DNA from: Ceratocystis colombiana
Lineage: Eukaryota; Ascomycota; Sordariomycetes; Microascales; Ceratocystidaceae
NCBI GenBank assembly: GCA_026419805.1
Contig: JAOSLS010000040.1
Location: 62,001-126,000, forward strand
Length of the DNA stretch: 64,000 nucleotides
Direction of reading: 5' to 3'
Shown here: piece after piece, positions 1 through 10,002 of the stretch
Layout: each line of letters starts with the position of its first letter
How positions within the stretch are numbered: the stretch's first letter is position 1
Notes under the pieces: model-generated
What the model saw: the letters and a program-made list of their open reading frames with translations, nothing else
Told to the model about the DNA's origin: nothing
Databases searched by the model: none
Made by a program: the position numbers and the translations under genes

Positions 1-497
1 AATACCTGCATCAAAACCAGCCAATCGTGAAGCCGGGCCTCAATCTGCTCGTGCCGGCATTTAGCAGCAGTACCGAGACACTGGCAACACCCAGTATGCT
101 GAACCCAAAGACGCCCAAGACACCTGCAGGTCACCTCGTATCGCGTATCAATGCACAGCGACACCCCGCTAGCGTCACTGCGAAAGAAATGGGAAATGCG
201 TACGTCAGCCGGCCGGAGGCTAGTCAGAACCTGCACATCCCTAGACCCCATCGTGAGGTATTTGCAGAAGCTGATTCAAGCAATGGAAATGCGAATGATA
301 GCGATGAGAGCGAAAGTACAGATGAAGACTTGGGAAATGATGTAAGCTGCGATAGGAAGCAAGCAGGTGCCGAGGATGATGGGCCGTGCACTCCCAAGGC
401 GATGTCTTTGATGATGGATATTGAGCGTGAAAGGCCGCATGAAAGCAGCACTGTGGCCCCGATTATCTTAGGGGGCTCGCACACGATATTGGCATAA
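1..497 (+). CDS. 3' end of an unidentified gene, cut by the window edge
   Basis: The frame is open from base 3 and ends at a TAA at 495-497, so this is the C-terminal part of a longer protein whose start lies outside the window. About 165 residues are visible. They are hydrophilic, with a Ser/Thr/Pro-rich start that includes an MLNPKTPKTPAGH motif, then an acidic stretch (DSDESESTDEDLGND) and a short Cys-containing tail. No domain was recognised. From about 245 onwards the DNA, including the stop region and 3' flank, is repeated at 4927-5355, which suggests that the 3' part of this gene was copied. The GTG at 27 is not a likely start because the frame continues upstream. It could also be a non-functional fragment; I cannot tell from the part seen. 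Confidence 0.4.
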   Translation, partial: YLHQNQPIVKPGLNLLVPAFSSSTETLATPSMLNPKTPKTPAGHLVSRINAQRHPASVTAKEMGNAYVSRPEASQNLHIPRPHREVFAEADSSNGNANDSDESESTDEDLGNDVSCDRKQAGAEDDGPCTPKAMSLMMDIERERPHESSTVAPIILGGSHTILA

Positions 498-690
498 AAG
501 CAGATCATGTGCGTTGTCTTTCGAGTGGCATTTGCATTGCTTTGATATATTGTCTTTCTCCTTGCTGTTTCGTGAGACTGCGTGATATTTCCAGAGTATT
601 CAGATGGTAGATATAATGATAATAGTGCTATTAACTTGCCAATCGCTGTGAATCATGATGTAGATTAATATTACTCGTCTTGGTACAGAT
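245..690 (+). repeat. Segmental repeat, copy 1 (matches 4927-5355)
   Basis: This stretch carries the acidic C-terminal coding part of the left-edge gene plus about 190 bases of 3' flank. It matches 4927-5355 on the same strand with scattered substitutions and small indels, including the shared blocks ctttcgagtggcatttgca and agagtattcag. The match starts abruptly inside the coding part. Confidence 0.8.
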
Positions 691-1727
691 TTTTGTTACA
701 GAGAGCATCTGCGGGGGCCCGTTATTACAGGGTATCCCATCTGACCGCTGGCCGGCGGCTACTGGCGATGGATTTCGAGAGAGCATATTGGATAGTATTA
801 TTTCATGACCAGTATTTTCTATTTGACGATCCCTCTCAACAGTTTCTTGAAAGAGTTCTGTGTGCTTGAGGGTTTTATGTACTGCGTGCGTCACGTGATA
901 CCGGGCTAGTATGCTTATGGTTAGGGTCTGTGTGTAATGCTAATTCCTGCCGCCACGCGACAGATAACGGGGTACATAGACAAGCGGACCACGTCCACCG
1001 CACCCGCAACTAGAAAGGCTCTATTACACCACTATAACAAAAGGAATGAATTAAACCCATTCAGAGCTAAATCCTGGCACTATTGTTGAATCATTCTCAC
1101 AAGTCTGCGCATTGCGTCCGGTCTTGCCACAAATACTACAGTGCTGCATAGTCACTGTGTCACCATATCTTCTAGGGCACAAATCCCCGCAAATCCAAGT
1201 CAAGAATGTAGTCAAGAAGAGTCTTCTCTTCTAGCTCCATAAACTTCATCCAACTGGCGTAGACATCCTTTCGAGCACATTTAGGATAAAGTAGCCCGCT
1301 CGCTTATGAGCCACGTTACCCAACAAGGACTAACAATAGTTGGGTCTAGGTCTAGGTAGGGCGCGCCATATTCTGTGTGATGGGGCTAACCGCAACTAAC
1401 AAAGCTCCGCACAAAGGATGGTGATAGCTGCGTTATATGTAGCTCTTGACATGGCCAATAGAATCATCACCTTGCGAAAACGCGGTCATGATACTGAGTA
1501 GGGGGGCAGTTCTTAGGTATTCTATCCATCGTGGCAGGTTTTGGTAAAGAGCACGAGATTAAGAAGAGACATGATCCGGCGCGTAACTCGATCCATCCCC
1601 ATCTATACTATTATCCAGTAAGACTACAACTCATTGCGTCAGTTAAAAGTAACGAAAGAATATCGTGAAACCCATCAGCACAAGTATATTTATGCCTATC
1701 TCTGGCCCGTCTGGATCTTTCCATCAG
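691..1727. other. Intergenic stretch without a recognised gene
   Basis: No long frame, RNA gene or clear repeat array was seen. Bases about 695-755 resemble the first intron of the LPXTG-type gene at about 6503-6560 (shared blocks around ggggccc and ttattac/ctattgc). This suggests that a further part of the copied segment sits here with its coding exons missing. Confidence 0.5.
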
Positions 1728-1926
1728 CCTTTTTTTAAACTAAAATTGCTCTACTTGTACACCTTAATCAGACGTAAGAAAAGCATGCCTTTTAAGTATG
1801 AGCATCCCCGAAACCAGCAACGACTCTAGTGTCGATGAGGGTCGTGGCGCGTACCACCCTGGGGGCTTCCACCCTGTTTACGTCGGCGATATATTCAATG
1901 ATCGCTCTTCCTGTTTAGTAGTCTAG
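1728..1926 (+). pseudogene. Truncated duplicate of the SRPK-like kinase 5' end
   Basis: Bases 1728-1907 copy 2256-2436: the upstream region with its shared tgtacaccttaa block, the start codon, and the first 36 or so codons of the kinase. The ATG at 1798 opens a 42-residue frame that begins MSIPETSNDSSVDEG and reaches YVGDIFNDR. It then leaves the kinase sequence and stops at 1924-1926. The glycine-rich loop and everything after it are absent, so it cannot be a kinase. Most base differences from the intact copy are synonymous, which suggests that the sequence stayed under coding selection for a time before truncation. The break coincides with the start of a dispersed repeat at 1909. Confidence 0.8.
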
Positions 1927-2010
1927 TGTATGAGACCAACGGCTGTCGACCACGGGTATTAGCCCTGGTTGAGTACGTCGGTTTTGTCCTCTGTTCTGCG
2001 AAGCGGTTGC
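1909..2010 (+). repeat. Dispersed repeat, copy A (also at 34622-34725)
   Basis: About 100 bases align with 34622-34725 on the same strand. Shared blocks are cctgttt, agt-ggctagt-tatgag, ggctgtcg, gggtatt-gccctgg and gagtacgtcg, followed by a weaker match around gcgaagcggttgc. It is not coding and no terminal repeats were recognised. Its left end is the exact point where the truncated kinase copy stops. Confidence 0.65.
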
Positions 2011-2328
2011 TGCATTTTAAAATAGTCCCTGGTTGTTAGGAGAAAGGTCTCTCTAACCTCTCATCAGAGGTTCTTCGACATCTCCTCCCGCTCCTACTTT
2101 TATACCCACCTCCTTTTTTCTCCAATTAGCTAGGTTCTTATCAATTCACCCCAGACTTATCCGGAACGCTTGGGGAGGTTCTCTCAACAAATCAAGTGTT
2201 GGTGTCTGAACAATCTACTCCAACATTTCATCCAACAGTTGGCGAATCTTTCCGTACTCTTTTTTTTCAACTAGGGTTGCCTTAGTTGTACACCTTAACC
2301 AGGCGTAAGAAAATCATACCTTTCAAGC

Positions 2329-3664
2329 ATGGGCTCCCCCGAAACTAGCAACGACTCTAGTGTCGATGAGGGTCGTGGCGCGTACCATCCCGGGGGATTC
2401 CACCCTGTCTACGTTGGCGATATCTTCAATAATCGCTACCATGTCCTCAACAAAATCGGATATGGTGCCTATTCGACTGTCTGGCTTGTACGAGACGCAC
2501 AACAAGAGTGAGTAAAATTGCCTCTTAAGATGATGCATAACTTCTTACATTTCCGCATAGGAACGGCCATGAAGATGAGTATCTTGCGCTCAAGGTTTTG
2601 GGTGCGGAGTGCTATTTCACCGACCATGATATATTTGAGCGGGAAATCCTTAGGCATCTCCGCGACGGAAACACCAAGCTAGTGGGCCATTCCTACATCT
2701 GCCATCTGCTGGACGACTTTGAGCATCAGGGACCGAACGGCACCCATGTATGTCTCGTCTTCCCCCTCATGGGCGAGACGCTAGAGAGTTTCGGCGCTTG
2801 GTTCAAAAATAGTTTGGTCCCATACTCTGTTATGCGGCGGTTCACTATTCAGATTGTCCTCGCACTAGCCTATGCCCACGAGCTGGGCGTCATACATACC
2901 GGTATCTATATTTTGCAATGTATTTAATGGCTTTCAGTGCTAATGGTGGTTTTAACCCAGATATTCAACCGAGTAACATATTTGTAAGATTCAGGGACCA
3001 CGCCTCTATAGCAAGCTATTTGCAAGAAAGGAAACCTCCGACTCAGAACCGCAAGGAGCCATACTATACACCTATCCCATCAGAATCCTTGCGTTGTCAC
3101 TACTTTACCGAAGAAGATGGAACCAGGCTCAAAGAATTTAACGTAGCCTTAGGCGATTGGGGCGTTGCAAGTTGGAAGACCAAACATCTATCTGAGAACA
3201 TCCAACCCGTTGGCCTCCGCGCTCCCGAAGTCCTCATAAAAGCCCCCTGGGATACCCCAACCGACTGGTGGAACCTTGGTGCAGTCATTCTGGAGGTATA
3301 CCGTGCGATTCGCATGTTCAGCGGCTATACGACAGATGCATCTGGCGAAACCCGATACGAACTTCGCAAGCACCTCGCCGAGATTGTCGACTTTTTTGGC
3401 CCTTTCCCAAAATCTCTGCTGGACAAGGGCGATCCACAGATTGTCAAAGATATCTTCTGCGAGAATGGAACTGTCCGGGGTTATCCAGCTAAACTTAACC
3501 GACCGGCTCTTGCTTCTGAGGAAGTTATGGAGGGGCTGGAGGAAGAGGACCGCGAGGAATTTGCATCCTTCTTGCGCCTAATGATGAACATTGATCCTGA
3601 TAGGAGACCCGAGCCTGTGGAGGTTTTGAAACATCCTTGGCTAGATGCATGGAGGGGGTCATGA
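2329..3664 (+). CDS. SRPK-like Ser/Thr protein kinase
   Basis: Three exons give 411 codons with all phases consistent: 2329-2507, 2561-2901 and 2961-3664. The protein is almost only a kinase domain of the SR-protein kinase type. It has a glycine-rich loop GYGAYSTVWLV near residue 44, the ATP-binding lysine in LALKVL (created by the first splice), and an HTD catalytic loop (HTDIQPSNIF, created by the second splice). It also has a DWG in place of DFG (LGDWGVASW), RAPEVL, and TDWWNLG for the DxWxxG motif. The HTD triad is typical of SRPKs. The catalytic-loop lysine usually found in HTDIKP is Gln here, as in some expanded fungal SRPK-like paralogues. Canonical SRPKs are longer and carry a spacer, so this is probably an accessory paralogue rather than the core splicing kinase. 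Substrates cannot be inferred. Confidence 0.85.
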
Positions 3665-4926
3665 TCATTGATGTGTTGAATTCTTTCATTGAGTGAACTT
3701 GCCTAGTCTGACAGAGACTATCGTTGATCCCCAGCTCACTAAATAAGTTATTGTAGACTAGATCAATGTGGGTGGTCCCTCTTTCTCGGCATTTACCTAG
3801 CTGCCCAAGCGATAATGAGCCTGTCTGGGTAAGGCGGCGGCCTTGGACGCTCCATCTTTTGCATCTTTCCACTAATGGCACTATTCATTCTCTTACCAAG
3901 CGAGACTCTCCTAGAAATTCTTGTTGTGTAAAACACCTAGGTCAACATACATGGCTCAAACGCAGGGCATAGCCTAGATTCGTTTCATGTAATCGAGTAC
4001 TTAAATATCCATAAGCTCCGTTCCAACTACCAATCGTCACGCCCTAGTCTGACCTCTGGGAAGTTCGGGTGTAATTTTCTCCTCATATACACGTCTTGTC
4101 GCAGTTTTTCTAATTTTAGCTGACCGACAAGGAGAGCTATCCGACTACCTCTTCCGCACTGACGCTGTGGCTGGCTTGGACACCTCATCTGTACCTCCAT
4201 CGCGACCACCGAGATATCTTGAAAGCTCATCGTTAGGAAACTGAGAAAGGCTAGGTGCTCTACGGCATAATAATCGTATTGCTGATGAGATATTACATAC
4301 GTTGGTCTTAGTAGTCAATTTTAATTAATTGGGTTACCTTTGCCCGACGGAAGTCCCCACAAGAGATTGAAGGTGTGAATTCTGTAAAGATTTGTAGCAA
4401 ATCACGAGCCATGGCGATGAGGTGAGCTTTCTTTCGCCTGTGGTGAAGAGCGAAACTGATAGAAAAGGAAAAAGAATACGGGAGGAGATGATTGAACGGT
4501 CCGGGGCAGGGGAAGGGGAGGGAGAGGTTAGGCTTTTTATAAACGGTCTAACTGCCTAGAGCGTGACCGACTGCGTCACTCTGTCACCTGGCCAAAATAG
4601 TGAGAAGCTACTTAGCCGCGATGGTGGTGGTAGGATGGTACGTCGACTTGCTTGTGAGCTGAAATGGCAACCCTCTACTTTGCATACGTCAGCCACGCCA
4701 ATATCACACGATCCAGTTTGGTGATTGGCCTGCAGGAAAGGTTCTATGGTTTTCTCCTAGATTTAGGGGAGCGGTTCGCGGCGTTGGAGCTTTGGTATAC
4801 AGTAGAAACAGACGCGTAGAGAGAGAGAGACCGAATGACGGCCACCCTTAGTACCAGCCGTCATATTGTCTACGTGCCTATCACTCTCAAGGTTCCACGC
4901 ACCCTCGTGGGCCTCCCCGGTCACCA
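3665..4926. other. Intergenic stretch without a recognised gene
   Basis: Only short frames with no recognisable similarity are present. A TATA-like ttttataaacgg lies at about 4535. The sequence between 4763 and 4926 is not shared with the left-edge gene and marks the left boundary of the second segmental copy. Confidence 0.5.
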
Positions 4927-5355
4927 TATGGTATTTGCAGAAGCTGAGCCAAGAAATGGAAATGCGAATGATAGTGATGAGAGTGAAAGTAGAGATGGAG
5001 ACTTGGGAAATGGTGTGGGACGTGATAGGAAGCCGGTGGGTGCCGAGAATTATGGGCCATGCACTCCCAAGGCGATGCCCTTGATGGATATTGGGTGTGA
5101 AAGGCTGCATGAAAACGCCGCTACGGCGCAATTATCTTAGGGGGCTGGCATAAAAACAGATCCTGTGTACTGTCTTTCGAGTGGCATTTGCACTTCTTTG
5201 ATATATTTTCTTTCTCCTTTCTGTTTCGTGAGGTTGCGTGATATTTTCAGAGTATTCAGGTGATATATTCAATAATAATAGTACTACCAACTTATTTGCA
5301 CCCTGCTAATCGCTGTAAATCATGCCATAGATTAATATCATCCGTTTTGATACTG
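4927..5355 (+). repeat. Segmental repeat, copy 2 (matches 245-690), with a relic C-terminal coding part
   Basis: The block repeats the 3' end of the left-edge gene. The frame reads FAEAEPRNGNANDSDESES and stops at 5138-5140, followed by the matching 3' flank. The 5' coding part is missing and the local 101-residue frame starting at 4835 joins unrelated sequence, so this is most likely a gene fragment. The copy ends within about 10 bases of the stop codon of the convergent membrane-protein gene (5362). Confidence 0.75.
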
Positions 5356-5361
5356 CCTTTT

Positions 5362-6871
5362 TTAGCCTGCTCTACGGAGATCGCCACTTTGGGGCGAATA
5401 CGTTCTCGGCCCTCCTTCTCCTGAAAGCCTGCTGAAACTAGGCTGTCTTAGCACTGGCGTATCGAGATCCCGGACCCTATTGTCATGTTGCTCTGAATGC
5501 TGGCCCCCAACTTCCTGGAGCTCAAATTCATTGCAGCGAAGCTTTAGGTCGATTTCCCTTGGAGCATTTGATTTAGGAATCTCCTGGGCTCCACTCACAG
5601 GTGATCCATACTGCGACGAATATGGCGAGATGTAGCGGCCAGAACTAGGAATATTCTTCTCGCCCACCGCACTGAGTGGCGAGTCGTCCCAGCCACGCAG
5701 CGGCTTCTGGCTCAGTGGGGTCTCATTTACATCCTCCGTGTATCTCTGCAGACTAGCAGCAATAGATGCGGCCCAGCCTGGGGCTGAACCATCACTAATG
5801 TTGCGAGATGTGGCCTTTCCAGTGCCGGCATAGTGTTGGGCCTGGGTCGGGGATAGGGGGGACCCGGATCCAGCCCAGGCCACGCTCGGCTTCTTCTCGA
5901 GGGTGCGCAGAAAAGCGCGGCGACGACGACGGCCTTGACAGATGATCCCGGTGCCAGTGATGGTGAGTAGAAAGACTAGTGCAGCAAAAGATATGGCGAC
6001 CTTGGCGCTTAGCGAGATGCCGTTGTGGACAAATGACTCGGGGGTAAAGGTTGACAAAGGGTCTCGGACTGTGGCATTGACAACTTGGGTAGAGAAGATA
6101 TCGCCTTCGATAGAAATAGCAGTGCCGTTAGCGGGTAGCTGCTGGCAGCCGGTATTAAGGGTAGTGATATCTAAGCGGGGCAGAAACTAATCAGCGACCA
6201 TATATTACTTACTTTAACGTGAATAGACTTACAGTTTCGGAGAAAGCTTTGACTTGATGCTCCTAAACATGACATGCATAACTGCACTGCGGTCGATTGC
6301 CAAATGGAACAATAATCATAGCTTGAAGAGTTCGTAGCTAAGTTGTTGAAATTCAGGGCATTCATCAACGGGCCACAGGCTGTGCTGGTAATGCAGGGGC
6401 TGGCGAGGGCCTCGCCATCTGGAATGCCAAATAGACAGAATGCGGATGCATAACGGAGATTGTCTGTAGGATTATGCGTGTTAGCAGGCAGTTGGAGAAT
6501 ATTTTTGCTACAGGGGATATTTGTAGGGGCCCCGCTATTGCGGGGTATAGTTAGTCTACCAGACTTCTAGAGACAGCCAATAGGATGCCATTGACTAGCT
6601 ATGGGTCACAGGGCAGGGCGCTTCACTCACATAAACCAGCACCAACATCAGTTAGGTCGCTGTTATAGAACGTGCTCTCGACCTGACACTTGACACAGCT
6701 TTTTAAGACAGCTCCAGCTCCACTGCTAAAACTAGACTCGCTGCACTGTATCTCATCGCTAGCAGTGGAACTCAACACGTTCCCGCAGTTCACAGCACAG
6801 GGTGAGTTCACAGGTGAGAGGAGAGCAGAGACTGCAGTAGCCGAGACGACGAACAGGATATGAGATTTCAT
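5362..6871 (-). CDS. LPXTG-type Cys-rich single-pass membrane protein
   Basis: Three exons on the minus strand, 6871-6631, 6463-6233 and 6170-5362, give 427 codons with consistent phases. The order is a signal peptide (MKSHILFVVSATAVSALL), then a Cys-rich outer domain with CAVNCG, CVKCQ and a splice-created LYNLRYA block followed by CLFGIPDGEA. Next come GCQQLP and a GDIFS/VNAT stretch. A transmembrane helix lies near residues 215-240 (AISFAALVFLLTITG), followed by a basic stop-transfer RRRRRAF and a Ser/Pro-rich cytoplasmic tail of about 170 residues. The Cys pattern and LYNLRYA/CLFG blocks match fungal proteins annotated as LPXTG-domain-containing. Their role is unknown; a wall or surface sensor is a guess. 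The start at 6871 gives a good signal peptide. Confidence 0.8.
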
Positions 6872-7699
6872 AGTGGGCAAGCGGAACAGGAGGCATAAGA
6901 CAAACAAGATAGCGAAAAAATATGCCTCAGCTCGTGATATGCAATCTAGAGGAAGAAAGAAATAAAAAATTGTGTGCTTTGGTTTGTGGGTGGAAGGCAC
7001 GCCATATATGTTGTCCCTCTTTCCCATTGGGATCGCTCTTTCCTCTTCTGTCTATCTACCAACCCTCTCACCTTGCACATCTTTACCTCGCATGTCGTGG
7101 GCGGCTAAGTCTTGTCAAAATGTAACGGCAGGTGGGACCAGAGACCCTGAGGATTATGATTTGGGACTAGCTGGCACAATAGAGAGCCTGCGTAGTAGAG
7201 ATCCTGCGAGTTCGATTCATGGAAGTGGCAGTTCGAACCCTTTTCTGGGGGACACCTTGTTTTCATTTTGCTAAGCTGAGCCTTCCACTAATTGCTTTGC
7301 CTTGTTTGATTTGAATGTATTCAACGTCTATTGGCCATATGAAGAATTATTGCCTTGCCTGATGGTACTTGTATTGTCGTATCTATTTCCTGATCTGGGC
7401 TACCTTCTATTCATGTTCAAAATACTGATCTAGCTTCAACCCTATCAGACAATTACGCAATAGCTCTCAAGTCTAAACTAAACGGTGGGTTGACAACTTG
7501 TTTTATTTATGCTTGACAGCCCTAAAGCTCGGAGCGTCCCGTCCCTAGCTTTATTGAATCCTATTTATCCCCCTCTATTATTTATCTTCTTCTCTCTCTG
7601 TCGTTTTTAGGTTTCCATCCTCTTCTTGCCCTCCCCGTCTCCTTCTCCCCTCATCATCCATACCCTCCATCCCCTATCCAAAATTGCAAAATCATCACC
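6872..7699. other. Divergent intergenic region with a tRNA-like patch
   Basis: This lies between the minus-strand membrane protein and the plus-strand F-box gene and should hold both promoters. Bases 7168-7240 look tRNA-derived: a TAGCTGGCACA A-box-like block, then gagttcgattc at 7208 and cagttcgaaccc at about 7229. No cloverleaf can be folded by eye, so it is not called as a tRNA. Confidence 0.4.
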
Positions 7700-9596
7700 A
7701 TGCAAATGCGAGGCCTGGTAATTCACCGCTACAATAGACGTTACTATATACAATATCATGATTCTGGAGGCGAATACCAAAACCTCGGAGTCCAACTTGT
7801 GTCTAAAATACCCACTGATCCTGAAGCTTACCAAGGTAGGATTACCCCACGGAGAGCCCTATTCTCAATTTTGCTAAACATTGCCCTAACGTCTTCCTCT
7901 AGAATGGCTTAAAGCAATGCGTGCAGAGTATGCTGCCCGGGAAGCTACTCTTGAGCAACATGTACACGAAGTAACGGAACCGTTCTGGCCCAACTATAGC
8001 GTGTACACAGACCTCGCGAGTCTACCATCCGAAATTCCATGGATCCGCGGATACTTTGCTGAAAGAGTCTACATAATTAATCTTGACCGAGAAGTCTTCA
8101 CCGTGGACTTTAGCATGCATTGGAAACTCGCGAATATTCCTCGTGATGGTAACAGGTGGTTGCGTGCCATTTGCGATAGCGTCTACGCCTCCAAGCAAAC
8201 AATTTCTTACAGCTTATGCTCGGACGAGCATATGGCAGATGTTTCTATCAAACTCCCCGAGCCAATCCATGACGCTACGTATCCATCTCGGATTGTTACT
8301 CCGCATATGCATCTTGCTGGCGCATACAGTGCATTTATGACACATCTTGCTGCCCAAGTTTTTGTAACCTACCAAGATCGGTATACCTATTTTGCTAGAG
8401 AATGGAGCCCTGATTCGTTCCCATTTAGAGAACTGACTTTCGCTCTTATTTCAATCGTGTCTGGCCATGTGGACTTGTATTCTTTTCTACGGCAGAGTTG
8501 CGACCCGGCAAAGTGCTCGGATTTTCTCTGCAATAACTCACACTTCCCAAAGCCATGTGGATCTCTTCAAGACGCATGGGCTCCTCGCTACGCCCCATGG
8601 ATGACATTCGGAGATCCGAGTCATCTCCCGCTCTCTGCTCCTGGGGCGGCTCCTGATAAGACTATGTATTGGATTGGCAACGTCGTTATCACGCTCGTGC
8701 TGGTTCCTGATGGCAAGGCCATAAGCGAAGCTGCTGACTGGGGAATAAGCCAGGGACGCAATAATTTCCAAATAGTGGCTATGTCGCTCTTTGACGTAGT
8801 TTTAGCTGAGGTCAACAGGGTCACTGGGAAATCTTCGGCCGACTGCAACTCAGAGGTCAACCCGCGCGATAAATACTTTGTTAGAATGACAAGATCTATG
8901 CCCCTCTCGCCTATACGCGAGCGTTACTGTACGAGCACACACCCTCGAGAAAGACCGGAAGCTAAAGCCGGAATGCAGCGCAAGTCAGAGCGGGGCTTGA
9001 GATTGTTGAAAACTACTCACTGCACAGGCACTCCGCAAAACCTGAAACGACTTTTCCCCGGACTTGCTGCGTTATTCAACTTTTTTGAGGTTGCTGAAAT
9101 TCGCGGTTGTTCGTACAGACATAAGAAAAGTCTCCCGGTGGAGATTTACGACCACATCCTGGACTTTGTTAACTTCCGTACATGGAAGACTTGTCTAACA
9201 GTGTCTTCCGAGATCCGGGCGGTCTGTTTGGGAAAATACAGACTGAGTAGACTGCATAGACTTGTTCGGGGGCCGTTTGTGACGAGAGAAGAGAAACAAA
9301 AGCAGCTGGTGTTGTCGTATCTCTTTGAAAACATCAAAACGCGACAGAAATACACGGGCACCACGGTGGTGCCAGGCGGTGATGGCGATGATGTAATCAA
9401 TGAGAGCAACTGGATGCCAATAATTGGCACTGGCAAGAGACGCGTGTTGATGAATGACATCAAAGTTCAGTTTATACCTACATTAAATGGCCAGGTTCTC
9501 GAGCGGATAGATGACACCAGCCTATTAATCCAATTCAGGACACGGGGTGATGAGACGGATGATGAAGAGCAATACGACCCTTGGGCGGAAAGCTGA
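7700..9596 (+). CDS. F-box protein of the fungal MRGL/YYI family
   Basis: Two exons, 7700-7835 and 7903-9596, give 610 codons. The first exon is needed: it supplies MQMRGLVIHRYNRRYYIQY and the splice joins EAYQ to EWLKAM. This N-terminal block is typical of a large Pezizomycotina family of hypothetical proteins, in which a MRGLF..R..GRYYV..Y start is followed by IPTDPE.YQEWL. The central part (about residues 70-400) has no recognised domain. An F-box-like helix pair starts at LPVEIYDHILDFVN, near residue 456, so the protein may be an SCF ubiquitin-ligase adaptor. The C terminus is acidic (DETDDEEQYD). The large-scale function is unknown. Confidence 0.75.
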
Positions 9597-10002
9597 TAGA
9601 AAAACTTTGTAGTATAAATTGCAACGCAAACTTTTTTAAGCTCTAGATCCAAACTCCTAAATTCCAACTGATCCCGCCCTCCAGTTAGCCACAATACCTC
9701 TGTGGCGCATACACTCACCGCCTAAATTCTAAAGTGGCCTAGCGCCTCGCTGGCAGAAAAGTTTCGAAGACCCCACATTAAAAAAAAGAAAAGAAAACCA
9801 ACCAAAAAAAGACTTTCATCAATTTTTCGTGACGATAAGCGATCTTGACTGTCAAAACGATCTTGACTTGTTCGACTTGAAGCCCCCATTGACATTCATA
9901 ATTGACCACTGTTGCGAGTCGCTTCTCCCTTCTTAGCCTCTATATTTGCCATTCGACGCAGTCCGCGAACAAAAAAACACGGCTTCCAAACCATATTTTA
10001 CA
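9597..10002. other. CBF5 upstream region
   Basis: An intergenic stretch of 406 bases with an A-rich run at about 9778-9815. It should contain the terminator of the F-box gene and the promoter and leader of CBF5. No specific site can be assigned. Confidence 0.4.
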
